64,000 nt of DNA from Microbacterium schleiferi (GTDB lineage Bacteria; Actinomycetota; Actinomycetes; Actinomycetales; Microbacteriaceae). The stretch is from assembly GCF_015565955.1 (NCBI RefSeq), contig NZ_CP064760.1:2666001-2730000 (forward strand), in the 5' to 3' direction. The notes below the pieces were generated by a model that made no database searches, was not told where the DNA came from, and saw only the letters and a program-made list of their open reading frames with translations. Made by a program: the position numbers and the translations under genes. Of the stretch, positions 14,435 through 24,053 are shown in pieces. How positions within the stretch are numbered: position 1 is the stretch's first letter; the number at the start of each line of letters is the position of its first letter.

Positions 14435-16749
14435 ATGTCTCTCGCAGTGTCGACGGTCCCTCTCGCGGACCTCACGCCCTACTACAAGAACCCTCGACGC
14501 GGGAACGTCGAGGCGATAGCCACGTCGTTGCAGGTGCGAGGGCAGTACAAGCCGCTCGTCGTGAACGCCGGAACATACACCGGACGAGCGATGGAAATCC
14601 TCGCTGGGAACCACACCTACCTCGCGGCGCGCACCCTCTCGTGGGAGGCGATCGACGTGGTGACGGTCGACGTCCCGGACGAGGAGGCGGCGCAGATCGT
14701 CCTCGCTGATAACCGCCTCGCGGACCTCGGCGACTACGACGACGACCTGCTGCGCGACGTGCTCGGCGACGCGGGTGACCTCACCGGCACCGGGTACTCA
14801 GAGGAGGACCTGGAGCGGATGTTCGCAGGCCCGGTGGACGCCGCTCCGAGGACGAGTCTCGCCTCAGAGTTCGGTACGCCTCCGCTGACCGTCCTGTCGG
14901 CCCGGGGAGGCGAATGGCAGGAGCGGAAGAAGGCGTGGATGGATGCGGGGCTGCGCTCCGAGGAGGGGCGCGAGGAGGCGCTGGTCTACGACTCGCCGCA
15001 GGCCCGATTCATCAACTGGTACAACGTGAAGAACGCGGCGGAGGCGGCAGCCGGTCGATCGCTGTCCGACGACGAAATCCTGAAGACCTGCAAGGAGCAG
15101 TTGCGCGATATCGGCGGGGGCACATCGGTATTCGACCCGGCGCTCGCGGAGGTGCTGCTCGCCTGGTACTCGGCCCCGGCTCTCGCGTCCTCGACCCGTG
15201 GGCGGGTGGCGCTGTTCGCGGCGTCGTGTCGGCGGCGATGGGGCGGGAGTACTTCGGGATCGAGTTGCGGGCGGAACAGATCGAGGCGAACGAGGCGATG
15301 ATGCCGGTTGTGCGTGACGCGGTGGCGGCGCAGCTCGCGGACGGTGACGGCTCGGCGACGTGGGTCGCTGGCCCGGTCGCTGAGGCGCTCGGAGCCCTGC
15401 CGGACGAGTCGTTCGATATCGCGTTCAGCGAGCCTCCGGCCTACCCGACGGACGAGTGGCATCTGACTCCCGTGGATCGCGTCGGCGCGCTGTACGTGAA
15501 GCGCGATGACACCTTCGTCGTCGGCGAGTCGCGCGGCGGCAAGGTCCGCTCCTGCCTCGATATCGCGATGCGCGCGAAGGAGGCGGGCGCTCGCGTACTC
15601 GTCACCGCTGGATCGCGGCAATCGCCGCAGGTCGCGATCGTCGCCGACGTCGCGGCTGCTCTCGGCCTTGAGGCGGAGGCGCATGTGCCGGAGGGCGCGT
15701 TCACCCCCGAGCTGTCGGCTGCGCAGGCGGCCGGGGCGCGGATCGTGCAACACAAGGCCGGACACAACAACGTCATCGTCGCACGCGCCCGCGAGGCGGC
15801 CGCGGAACGCGACGACGCCGTCGAGGTGCCGTTCGGCATGGAAACGCCCGTAGCGGTCGACCTGACGTCGCGACAGGTGGAGAACCTGCCTGCCGACGTC
15901 GAACGGATCGTGATCCCGGTCGGCTCGGGCATGTCGCTCGCGGGCGTGCTGTGGGGACTCCGGCGCTCGGGACGCGATGTGCCGGTCCTCGGCGTGATGG
16001 TCGGCGCGGACCCGGAGCAACGTCTCGACAAGTACGCGCCCGCCGACTGGCGGGAAATGGTGGAGCTGGTGCCGTCCGGCCTCGACTACCACGACCACGC
16101 GCCGGAGACGAAGCTCGGGCCGCTGTCGCTGGACCCGATCTACGAAGCTAAGACGCTGCCGTTCCTCCGCGACGGCGACCTGCTGTGGGTCGTCGGCATC
16201 CGTGGGTCCGCGGTGCGCTCGTCGGCGGAGTGGATCGACCCGACGTGGATCGAGGGTGACAGCACGATCGCGCTGGCCGACGTCGAGGGCGAGTCGTTCG
16301 ATATGGCGCTCGGTTGTCCTCCGTATTACGACCTCGAGTCGTACTCGGACGACCCGCGCGACCTGTCGAATCTGTCACCGGCCGAGTTCGATGCCGCTAT
16401 GGCGCGAACGGTCGCGCAGGTGGGGCGCGTGCTCCGCGACGACTCGTTCGCCGTGTTCGTTGTCGGCTCCGTCCGTGACAAGAAGGGCCACATTCTCGAT
16501 ATGCGGCGCTGCATGTCGCAGGCGTGCGAGGCGGCCGGCATGGCGCTCGTGAACGACGCCGTCCTGCTCACGCCGGTCGGCTCCGCTGCGATGCGCGCGG
16601 CCCGCGGATTCCGCGGCTCCCGCACGCTCGCCCGCGTCCACCAGGAGGTGCTCGTGTACGTCAAGGGCTCCCGCAAGGCCGCGGCCGACCGGCTCGGCCC
16701 TGTGTCGTTCGCCGCGGTCCGCGAGGTCGAGAAGGACGGCGAGGAATGA
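14435..16749 (+). pseudogene. ParB - DNA methyltransferase - PLP-enzyme fusion, frameshifted as read
   Basis: One gene of about 771 residues if a C is added to CCCC at 15174-15177. As read, two frames overlap there. Domains: ParB/Srx-like nuclease fold (about 1-125: VPLADLTPYYKNPRRGN, ILAGNHTYLAARTL). Methyltransferase N part with motif I RVLDPWAGG (about 250) and a degenerate motif IV SEPPAY (about 331). A PLP-dependent fold like ACC deaminase/cysteine desulfhydrase (about 340-590: LYVKRDDTFV, GGKVR with the expected PLP lysine, SRQSPQVAIVADVAAALGL, VGSGMSLAG). Then the true methyltransferase motif IV GCPPYYDLESYSDD (about 628) and its C part to 771. Probably modifies phage DNA bases. The PLP role is inference. 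Confidence 0.75.
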
Positions 16750-17360
16750 CGCCGGAGCAGGTGCAGCAGGCGCTCGAAGGCCGCCGACGCGGCCTGTCGT
16801 TCGCGTCGATCGCTGCGGCGGTGAAGGCCGAAGAGTCGGAGGTGCGCGAGGCGGTCGCTGAGGCGCTCGCCGAGGCACCGGCCGACATCGACCTGGAGCA
16901 GGAGCGCGCGCTCGCGTTCTCTCGGCTGGACCGGATGCTGTCAGGCGTGTGGCCCCGGGCTGTGAAAGGCGAGCCCGAGGCGATCGACCGGGTGCTGCGC
17001 CTGGAGGACGCCCGCGCACGCCTCCTGGGCGAGCCGGAGCGGGTGCGCGATGGCATCACGTCGGCCGTTGAGGAGACGCTCGCGGCCATCGAGACGGAGC
17101 CCGCCGATGCGGCGCTGATCGCGACGGTGCGCCAGGCGGCCCGACAGATTGACCACGCGGTCGCTTTCGGGACGTCTTTCGAGGCAACGAAGGCGATGTA
17201 CCTGCTCCCCCACCTCTGGAACGGCCTGGAGAAGCTGGGCGCGACTCCGGCGGCGCGGGAAGAACTGAAGAAACGGGCGGAGGAGGCGAGTGGCGACGGC
17301 AACAACAAGCGCGCGACGCTCCACGCGCTCCGCACGGCCGCGAAGACGGCTCGGGCATGA
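16746..17360 (+). CDS. Terminase small subunit-like protein
   Basis: 204 residues. N-terminal helix-turn-helix (QVQQALEGRRRGLSFASIAAAVKAEESEV), then a long helical region (LEQERALAFSRLDRMLSG, DRVLRLEDARARLLGEPERV). DNA-recognition subunit that brings the packaging site to the motor. ATG overlaps the methyltransferase stop. Directly upstream of the large subunit. Confidence 0.75.
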   Translation: MTPEQVQQALEGRRRGLSFASIAAAVKAEESEVREAVAEALAEAPADIDLEQERALAFSRLDRMLSGVWPRAVKGEPEAIDRVLRLEDARARLLGEPERVRDGITSAVEETLAAIETEPADAALIATVRQAARQIDHAVAFGTSFEATKAMYLLPHLWNGLEKLGATPAAREELKKRAEEASGDGNNKRATLHALRTAAKTARA

Positions 17361-18885
17361 GAAAGCTCGCGTATTCACGCCGCCCAAGCGGCGGCTGACG
17401 CGCCGCACGTCGCACGGGTATGCGGCGATCGAGTTCGCGGAAGTCGTGCTCTCGATCGTCCTGCTGCCGTGGCAGAAGTGGCTGCTGATACATGCGCTCG
17501 AACTGAACGAGGACGGGACCTACCGCTTCAAGACGGTGGTGCTCCTTGTCGCGCGACAGAACGGCAAGTCCACGCTGATGCAGGTGCTGACGCTATGGCG
17601 CATGTTCGTGGATGGTGCACCGCTCGTGATCGGGACGGCGCAGTCGCTCGACATCGCGGAGGAGCAGTGGCGCGGCGCGGTCGAACTAGCCGAGTCGGTG
17701 CCGGAGCTGGCCGAGTACATCGAGAGCGTGGACCGAACCAACGGGAAGAAGGCGCTGCGCCTGACGACCGGGGAGCGCTACAAGGTGGCGGCGGCATCCC
17801 GCCGCGGCGGCCGTGGCCTGTCCGGCGACCTCGTGCTGCTGGACGAGCTGCGCGAGCACCAGAACTGGCTCGCGTGGTCGGCGGTCACGAAGACAACGAT
17901 GGCGCGGCCGCAGTCGCAGGTGTGGGCGGCGTCGAACGCTGGAGACCTGTCGTCCGTAGTGCTGCGGCATCTCCGGTCGCTGGCCCATCGCGCGCTCGGG
18001 TATCCCGACGGCACCGATGGGATGGTGGACCTGCCGCCGCTGGGCGAGGACGCCGGAGAGGAATCGCTGGGCCTCTTCGAGTGGTCGGCGGCCCCCGGCC
18101 GCAGCGTGTGGGATCGCGATGGGTGGGCTGAGGCGAACCCGTCGCTCGGCCACACCGTCGATGAGCGCTCGATCGCCGCGGCGGCCTCCACGGACCCGGA
18201 GTGGGTATTCCGCACGGAGGTGATGTGCCAGTTCGTGAACATGGCCGGGCTCGGGCCGTTCCCCGCCGGGTCGTGGAGCGCGGCGCTCGACACGAAGGAG
18301 GACCGCGCTGCTCGCGGCGTGCGTCGAGACGAGTCGCGTCCCGCCTGCTACGGCGTCGACATGAGTCACGGGCGCGACATGGTGTATGTCGCTATCGCAT
18401 TCTGGGACACGGAGGGGCGGCCGCGCGTCGAAATCGCCGCGCAGCGCTCGGGACCCGACTGGGTGCTCCCCTGGCTGACGTCCTCGAAGCGGCGAATCCC
18501 GCCGACGCACATCGCCATGCAGCGCCGCGGCGCTCCCGTGTCCTCGCTGTGGGACTCGTTTCTGGAGGCCGGGCTCGACCCGACTGCCTGGGAAGGGCCG
18601 AACCTCGCGGGCTGGCACGGGACGTTCTACGACCTAATCCGCTCTGGGGTTGCCGACGACGGCGTGGTGAAGCTGACACACGGCGGTCAGCCCGTGCTCG
18701 ATATCGCGGCCACAACAGCGGACATTCGCCCGCTCGGCGACGGGTGGGTGATTGACCGCAAGGGCTCGCCTGCCGACGCCTCGCCGCTCATGGCCGCAAT
18801 CGCGGCTGTCGGGCTGCTGATGACGAACCCGGGGCCGACATTCGTGTCGGCCTACGAGCAAGGGGGACTGACGGTCCTCGACTAA
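17290..18885 (+). CDS. Terminase large subunit (packaging ATPase and nuclease)
   Basis: Motor that translocates DNA into the prohead. ATPase: Walker A VARQNGKST (about residue 95), Walker B LVLLDE, coupling segment SNAGD. Nuclease: YGVDMSHGRDMVYVAIAFW with catalytic Asp residues. 531 residues from the GTG at 17290, which has GGAGGAGG upstream but overlaps the small subunit by 71 bases. An ATG at 17357 that overlaps the small subunit stop is one base out of frame. An added base around 17378 would connect it, so the N terminus is uncertain. Confidence 0.93.
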   Translation: MATATTSARRSTRSARPRRRLGHEKARVFTPPKRRLTRRTSHGYAAIEFAEVVLSIVLLPWQKWLLIHALELNEDGTYRFKTVVLLVARQNGKSTLMQVLTLWRMFVDGAPLVIGTAQSLDIAEEQWRGAVELAESVPELAEYIESVDRTNGKKALRLTTGERYKVAAASRRGGRGLSGDLVLLDELREHQNWLAWSAVTKTTMARPQSQVWAASNAGDLSSVVLRHLRSLAHRALGYPDGTDGMVDLPPLGEDAGEESLGLFEWSAAPGRSVWDRDGWAEANPSLGHTVDERSIAAAASTDPEWVFRTEVMCQFVNMAGLGPFPAGSWSAALDTKEDRAARGVRRDESRPACYGVDMSHGRDMVYVAIAFWDTEGRPRVEIAAQRSGPDWVLPWLTSSKRRIPPTHIAMQRRGAPVSSLWDSFLEAGLDPTAWEGPNLAGWHGTFYDLIRSGVADDGVVKLTHGGQPVLDIAATTADIRPLGDGWVIDRKGSPADASPLMAAIAAVGLLMTNPGPTFVSAYEQGGLTVLD

Positions 18886-18900
18886 ACGAGAGGGGGCCGT

Positions 18901-20976
18901 ATGGCCATCCGTGACGCGATCGCTGCTCTGCTCGGGCGGGACAATGCTCGCGACGGCTACCCGGTCGGCGCTGATTGGCTCGGCCCGACATTCCGCGAGA
19001 TGATCCTTGGGCTCACGCCCGAGGAGCTATACCGCACGCAGCCGCATCTGCGGATCGTGCTGTCGTTCGTCGCGCGGAACGTCGCGCATCTCGGGCTCAA
19101 GGCGTACGAGCGCGTGAGCGATGCTGACCGTCGGCGACTCCAGGACGACCCGCTGGCGCTGCTCCTGAAGTACCCGAACGAGTCGATGACGCAATACGAG
19201 CTGATCGAGTCGCTCGCATCGGACCTCGGCCTCTACGACGTCGCGTACTGGTTCGTATACGAGGACGTCGACCGGCCGTCGGGCTGGGCTATTCAGCCGA
19301 TTCCGCCGTCCTGGGTGACGGGGCACTCCGGCGGGACGTCGTTCGCTCCGGCGAAGTATGTCGTCGTGTCCGCCGCGGGCGAGGAAACGCGGATCGCGGC
19401 GAAGGACATGGTGGTGTTCCACGGGTGGAACCCGGGCCGCCCGAAGCACGGGGCGTCGCCGATCCACACGCTGAAGCAAATACTCGCTGAGCAGGTGCAG
19501 GCGTGGTCCTACCGCGAGCAGGTCTGGCAGAACGGCGGCCGCGTCGGCTCCGTCATCACTCGGCCGAAGGATGCGGCGTGGTCTGATGCGGCGCGCGAAC
19601 GGTTCGCGCGCGACTGGAAGAACCGCTGGACCGGCCGCACCGGCAAGAAGGCGGGCGGCACGCCGATCCTCGAAGACGGCATGGAGCTGAAGCAGATGCG
19701 CTTCAACGCCCGCGAGGAGGAGTGGGCCGAGGTCGCGAAGCTCGCGCTCGCCACGGTCGCGGCGGTCTACCACGTAAACCCGGTCATGGTCGGCATCCTC
19801 GATAACGCGAACTTCTCGAACACGAAGGAGTTCCGCAAGATGCTGTACTCCGAGACGCTCGGCCCGCTGCTCGCGATGATCGAGGACCGGATCAACACGT
19901 TCCTGGTCCCGCGGATCGCGGAGAGCGCGTCGGCCTATGTGGAGTTCAACATCGAGGAGAAGCTTCAGGGCGACTTCGAGGAGCAGGCGGCGATCCTGTC
20001 GACGTCGGCGGGGGCTCCGTGGATGACGCGGAACGAGGTCCGGGCGCTGCGGAATCTCCCGGCGGTCGAAGGCGGGGACACGCTCGTCGTGCCACTGAAC
20101 GTGCTCACGGGCGGTCAGGCGTCCCCGCGGGACTCCGGCACTCAGAACGAGCGGTCGGGGCCTGCGATCACCAAGGGCGCGCTCGACATGCTGTTGAAGC
20201 TCTCCGAGTCGCATCCGGATCAGGTCGGCGACATCCTGCGGGAGTTGTCGTCCGGTAAAGCGGTCGAGGACATCGGCGAGCTGCGCGAGGTCCGAGAAGG
20301 TGAGCGCGTCACCGTCCGGGCGAAGGAGATGGCTCCGCCGACCTACGTGCAGAAGGCCGATGAGGTCGTGGCGGCGTTCTTCGCTCGGCAGCGCAAGTCC
20401 GTGCTCTCACGCCTGGGCGCGAAGTCGAGCGAGTGGTGGGACGAGGAGCGGTGGAACGACGAGCTGTCGGTTGATCTGCTCGCGCTCGCGCTGAACACGA
20501 CGGTCGAGGTAGCTCGGGCGGCGCTGGAGCGGGTGGGGCTGTCGGAGGACGACTACGACGTTTCTCGCACCGAGGCGTTCCTGTCCGAAGTCGCGAAGTC
20601 ACGGGCTGGGGCGATCAACGCGACGACGCGCGAACAGGTGCAGGCGATCCTCGACGGTGACGGGCCGGACGGCGTGACCGATCCGGGGCATGTGTTCGAT
20701 GTGGCTGAGGGGTCCCGGACGGCGACGATCGCAGCCACGCTCGTAACGACGTTCGCCACGTTCGCGACGGTCGAGGCCGGGAAGCAGAACGGCGGCGCGA
20801 CGAAAACGTGGATTGTGACATCCGGGAATCCCCGCCCGGAGCACGCCGCGATGGATGGCGAGACCGTCGGCGTTGACGACGTGTTCAGCAACGGAGCCAA
20901 GTGGCCGGGCGACCCGGTGCTCGGCGCAGATGGCGTCGCGGGGTGCACCTGCGACGTCGAAGTGACCTTCGGCTGA
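18901..20976 (+). CDS. Portal protein fused to MuF-like head morphogenesis domain
   Basis: 691 residues. Residues 1 to about 400 are an HK97-family portal (LRIVLSFVARNVAHLGLKAYERV, DPLALLLKYPNESMTQYELIE, AAVYHVNPVMVGILDNANFSN). The C-terminal part (about 480-691) ends NPRPEHAAMDGETVGVDDVF...GCTCDVEV, the MuF minor head protein signature, usually a separate gene. The portal forms the dodecameric entry channel. The MuF part would lie inside the capsid. GAGGGGG site before ATG 18901. Confidence 0.92.
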   Translation: MAIRDAIAALLGRDNARDGYPVGADWLGPTFREMILGLTPEELYRTQPHLRIVLSFVARNVAHLGLKAYERVSDADRRRLQDDPLALLLKYPNESMTQYELIESLASDLGLYDVAYWFVYEDVDRPSGWAIQPIPPSWVTGHSGGTSFAPAKYVVVSAAGEETRIAAKDMVVFHGWNPGRPKHGASPIHTLKQILAEQVQAWSYREQVWQNGGRVGSVITRPKDAAWSDAARERFARDWKNRWTGRTGKKAGGTPILEDGMELKQMRFNAREEEWAEVAKLALATVAAVYHVNPVMVGILDNANFSNTKEFRKMLYSETLGPLLAMIEDRINTFLVPRIAESASAYVEFNIEEKLQGDFEEQAAILSTSAGAPWMTRNEVRALRNLPAVEGGDTLVVPLNVLTGGQASPRDSGTQNERSGPAITKGALDMLLKLSESHPDQVGDILRELSSGKAVEDIGELREVREGERVTVRAKEMAPPTYVQKADEVVAAFFARQRKSVLSRLGAKSSEWWDEERWNDELSVDLLALALNTTVEVARAALERVGLSEDDYDVSRTEAFLSEVAKSRAGAINATTREQVQAILDGDGPDGVTDPGHVFDVAEGSRTATIAATLVTTFATFATVEAGKQNGGATKTWIVTSGNPRPEHAAMDGETVGVDDVFSNGAKWPGDPVLGADGVAGCTCDVEVTFG

Positions 20977-20988
20977 GAGGAGCCAAGC

Positions 20989-21756
20989 ATGAAGATCAAG
21001 AGCCTCCCCGTGCGGTTCAAGACCGGCGAGGCGGACGGGCTCGCGGAGGGCGAGTTCATCGTCTACCCGTCCACATTCACACGCACGCCGGATACGTACG
21101 GCGATGTGGTCGCGAAGGGCGCGTTCGCGTCGGGCATCGCGAAGCGCAAGGAGGCGGGCATCACCCTCTCCGGCCTGTACGGGCACCGGATGGATGACCC
21201 GCACCTCAACATCGCCGCGGCGATCGAGGAGAGCGAGGACGACCACGGCTGGCGCGTCAAGGGCGCGTTCGACATGGACGACCCGACGGCCGCGAAGGTC
21301 TACCGGCTCGTCAAGTCCGGCCGAATCCGGGAGCTGTCGTTCGCGTACGACGTGCTCGATGAAGGGCCGGTCGTGCTGGAGGACGGCACGAAGGCGAACG
21401 AACTGCGCGACCTCGACGTGTTCGAGTTCTCTTTCGTGCCGGTCGGCGCGAATCGGGACACATCGGTCGTCGCCGTCAAGTCCGCGGTCGACGCGCTCGC
21501 CGTCGGCCTGAAAGCTGGCCGAGTCCTCTCGGCCAAGAACGAGGAGACGCTACGGGAGGCCGTCGAGGCGCTCTCGGCATCCGTCGCCTCGATCAAGAGC
21601 GTCCTGTCCCAGACGGGGACGGGCAACGACCAGGAGAAGACCGGCGGTAACGCTCGGACCAACGACGAGGAGCCCGATAAGGCCAAGTCGGAGGAGTTCG
21701 CGCCCAACCCGACCCGTCAGGCACTGGCGAACCACTGGCTGACTCAGGCTCTCTGA
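20989..21756 (+). CDS. HK97-type prohead protease
   Basis: Matures the prohead by cutting the scaffold part of the capsid protein. Seen: EGEFIVYPSTFTRTPDTYGD, the catalytic His in GLYGHRMDDP, the catalytic Ser in RELSFAYDVL, and FEFSFVPVGANRDT. The last 70 residues are charged and flexible. 255 residues. AGAGGAG site before ATG 20989. Confidence 0.93.
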   Translation: MKIKSLPVRFKTGEADGLAEGEFIVYPSTFTRTPDTYGDVVAKGAFASGIAKRKEAGITLSGLYGHRMDDPHLNIAAAIEESEDDHGWRVKGAFDMDDPTAAKVYRLVKSGRIRELSFAYDVLDEGPVVLEDGTKANELRDLDVFEFSFVPVGANRDTSVVAVKSAVDALAVGLKAGRVLSAKNEETLREAVEALSASVASIKSVLSQTGTGNDQEKTGGNARTNDEEPDKAKSEEFAPNPTRQALANHWLTQAL

Positions 21757-21773
21757 GTCGGTCATCCATCAAC

Positions 21774-21803
21774 GCCTCTCCCCTATCGGGGAGGGGCTTT
21801 TTT
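21774..21803 (+). terminator. Intrinsic terminator between protease and capsid genes
   Basis: Stem GCCTCTCCCC / GGGGAGGGGC (one T-G pair), 4-base loop, then TTTTTT. It could reduce upstream transcripts relative to capsid message. Confidence 0.9.
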
Positions 21804-21836
21804 AGTGCCCGGGAACGGGCAGGAAGGGGTTCCGCC

Positions 21837-23060
21837 GTGAACCTGAAGGAGCGGCTCAAGCAGCTTCAGAAGTCCATGACCGCGATCGTGAACGGCGCGA
21901 AGGCGGCCGAGCGCGACCTGACCGACGAGGAGATGACCCTCCTCGAAGAGAAGGCGAATGAGGCGGCCGAAATCAAGAGCAAGATCGAGCGCTCGGAGAA
22001 GTCCGCGGCTCTCGTCGCCCGCATCGGTGGCCTGAAGTCGGAGGAGGAGTCGACCGACGACGACCCCGCGGATGTTCCCGCGAAGTCGCTCGGCGCGCAC
22101 TTCGTCAAGCACCTCGGCAAGCGGTCGCTGAAGGAGCCGGGCACGATCCACACGCCCGAGTTCAAGGCGGCCACCGACACGCAGGCCGTCGGCGGCCACG
22201 AAGGGGCATTCGGTCCGCTCGTGACCGACGTCGACCGTTCGTTCGTGCTCCCGAAGCGCGAGCGCCTGGTCGTCGCGGACCTCCTCGGCTCCGGCTCCGT
22301 GTCGGGCACCGCCATCACCTACCCGGTATACGGCGCGCTCGAAGGCGGCACCGGCACGGTCGGCGAGGGCGGCCAGAAGCCGCAGATGCACGTCGGCGAC
22401 CCGACGTGGAAGACCGACGCCCTCGGCGAGGTCGCGGGCTGGTTCAAGATGACCGACGACATGGCCGAGGACCTCGACTATGTGGTGTCGGAAATCAACT
22501 CGACCGCGCTGTACGACCTCGCGTCGAAGGAAGAGGCGCAGCTTCTCTCCGGCGACGGCACGGGGTCGAACCTCCTCGGCATCCGCAACCGCTCGGGCGT
22601 GCAGACGCTCGCGCGCGGCGAGGACGACAGCAAGGCCGACATCCTGTTCAAGGCCATCGGCCGGGTGAACACGGCGACCGGCTTCACCGCCGACGCGCTC
22701 GTGATCCACCCGCTCGACTACGAGGAGCTGCGCCTGAACAAGGACGGCAACGGGCAGTACTACGGCGGCGGCTACTTCTCCGGGCAGTACGGACCCGGCG
22801 GGATCGTCGTGCAGCCGCCCGTCTGGGGCCTCCGCACGGTGGTCACCTCCGCGGTCCCGCTGGGCGAGCCGGTGGTCGGCGCGTTCTCCGCGGCCGCGAA
22901 GGTGTTCCGCAAGGGCGGTGTCCGGGTCGAGTCGACCAACTCGCACGAGGACGACTTCACCAACGACAAGATCACCGTTCGCGTCCGCGAGCGCGTCGGT
23001 CTTCAGGTGAAGTACCCGGCCGCGTTCGTGAAGGTCGACCTGTCGGAGTACCAGCCCTGA
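21837..23060 (+). CDS. Major capsid protein, HK97 fold
   Basis: 407 residues. The N-terminal 100 form a coiled-coil scaffold (LKERLKQLQKSMTAIVNGAK, EEKANEAAEIKSKIER) that the protease would remove. The shell domain has VTDVDRSFVLPKRERLVVADLL, GWFKMTDDMAEDLDY, DALVIHPLDYEELRLNKD and the C-terminal VRVRERVGLQVKYPAAFVKV typical of the family. GTG at 21837. Confidence 0.95.
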   Translation: MNLKERLKQLQKSMTAIVNGAKAAERDLTDEEMTLLEEKANEAAEIKSKIERSEKSAALVARIGGLKSEEESTDDDPADVPAKSLGAHFVKHLGKRSLKEPGTIHTPEFKAATDTQAVGGHEGAFGPLVTDVDRSFVLPKRERLVVADLLGSGSVSGTAITYPVYGALEGGTGTVGEGGQKPQMHVGDPTWKTDALGEVAGWFKMTDDMAEDLDYVVSEINSTALYDLASKEEAQLLSGDGTGSNLLGIRNRSGVQTLARGEDDSKADILFKAIGRVNTATGFTADALVIHPLDYEELRLNKDGNGQYYGGGYFSGQYGPGGIVVQPPVWGLRTVVTSAVPLGEPVVGAFSAAAKVFRKGGVRVESTNSHEDDFTNDKITVRVRERVGLQVKYPAAFVKVDLSEYQP

Positions 23061-23132
23061 GCCACGCGAGTGCCCGGCCCGGGGTGACACCTCGGGCCGG
23101 GCTGCTCCCCAACAAATCGAGGAGGGCCTGAC

Positions 23133-23486
23133 ATGGCACTGAAGAACTACGCCGTCAACATCGGCGGCATCGAGCACCACATCCAGCTCGACAAGGCAGA
23201 TGCGGACCGGATGAGAAAGACCCACGAGCTGACCGAGGCAACGGCCAAGGCGGCGGCAAAGCCCGCGGCCAAGGCGGCGGCAAAGCCCGCGAACAAGGCG
23301 GCGGCAAAGCCCGCGAACAAAGCGGCCGCGAAGGCCGACGCCGAAGAATCGAAGGACACCGAAGCCGCGGACGAGACCGAGGAATCGAAGGACACCGAAG
23401 CCGCGGACGAGACCGAGGAGTCGAAGGACACCGAAGCCGCGGACGACACCGAGGACGCGACCGACCCGGACGCGTCGGACCTGTAA
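23133..23486 (+). CDS. Phage protein with Lys/Ala and acidic tandem repeats
   Basis: 117 residues between capsid and connector genes. A short ordered start (YAVNIGGIEHHIQLDKADADR) is followed by a basic repeat of 8 residues (KAAAKPAN-like, three copies) and an acidic repeat of 12 residues (ESKDTEAADETE, three copies). The position matches the small Lys-rich head protein of other siphoviruses, possibly a decoration or head-assembly protein. The charge split is striking. AGGAGGG site before ATG. Confidence 0.7.
   Translation: MALKNYAVNIGGIEHHIQLDKADADRMRKTHELTEATAKAAAKPAAKAAAKPANKAAAKPANKAAAKADAEESKDTEAADETEESKDTEAADETEESKDTEAADDTEDATDPDASDL
23247..23318 (+). repeat. 24-bp coding tandem repeat, three copies
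   Basis: Units begin AAGGCGGCGGCAAAGCCCGC and differ only in the last few bases. They encode the Lys/Ala/Pro repeat of the gene at 23133. Confidence 0.85.
23346..23453 (+). repeat. 36-bp coding tandem repeat, three copies
   Basis: Encodes ESKDTEAADETE twice and ESKDTEAADDTE once with almost identical codons, pointing to recent slippage or recombination. Confidence 0.88.
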
Positions 23487-23492
23487 GGGAGA

Positions 23493-24053
23493 GTGGCCGT
23501 GCCGATCAACGCAACAGAACCGTTCGCCTCGGTGGAGGACATGGAGAAACGCTCGCAGGGCGAAATCAGCGCGGCCACTCACCCGTACCTCGCGTCGGAG
23601 CTGCTCGCGGCGACGAACGACATCCGCTCCTTCTGCCGGTGGCACATCTCGCCGGTACTGGAGAAGGACTACGTGCGGTTCGGCGGGTTTGCCGACGACG
23701 TGTGGCTACCAGCGATGGAAATAACGGGGATCACAGAGGTGGTCATCGACGGCGAGGCGTGGACGCCGGAGCAGATCGAGGATGAGGTTGAGTTCGACCC
23801 GGCGACAGGGTGGACGAACCTCTACGGGCGCGCTGTCCGGGTGAAGTACACCGCCGGGTTTGCCGAGGTGCCGCAGTCGGTGAAGTCAGCAACGCTGGAA
23901 CTCGCCGCGGCCGCGCTCGGGACCGCACTCGGCCAGACGCGCGAACAGGCCGGGGCGGTTTCTATCCAGTTCGAGGGCGCGGGCGGCGGAATCGACCCGG
24001 AGTCGACACGCGGCCGCCGCCTGATCGAATACCGGATTGGGCGGCTCCCGTGA
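23493..24053 (+). CDS. Head-tail connector (adaptor) protein, gp6-like
   Basis: 186 residues. ATHPYLASELLAATNDIRSFCRWHI, then WLPAMEITGITEVVIDGEAW and AVRVKYTAGFAEVPQSVKSATLEL fit the adaptor that docks under the portal. The end RGRRLIEYRIGRLP is typical. GTG at 23493 with AAGGGAG upstream. Confidence 0.82.
   Translation: MAVPINATEPFASVEDMEKRSQGEISAATHPYLASELLAATNDIRSFCRWHISPVLEKDYVRFGGFADDVWLPAMEITGITEVVIDGEAWTPEQIEDEVEFDPATGWTNLYGRAVRVKYTAGFAEVPQSVKSATLELAAAALGTALGQTREQAGAVSIQFEGAGGGIDPESTRGRRLIEYRIGRLP

Noticed and set aside
23247..23453. Possible CRISPR array because of regular repeats
   Set aside because: Repeats are directly adjacent, without spacers, in frame, and encode short amino-acid units. 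No CRISPR array was seen anywhere in the window.
21783..23645. 620-codon minus-strand open frame across the capsid gene
   Set aside because: It mirrors the third-base GC bias of the plus-strand capsid and repeat-protein genes, has low-complexity Arg/Leu/Val text and no recognisable domain.
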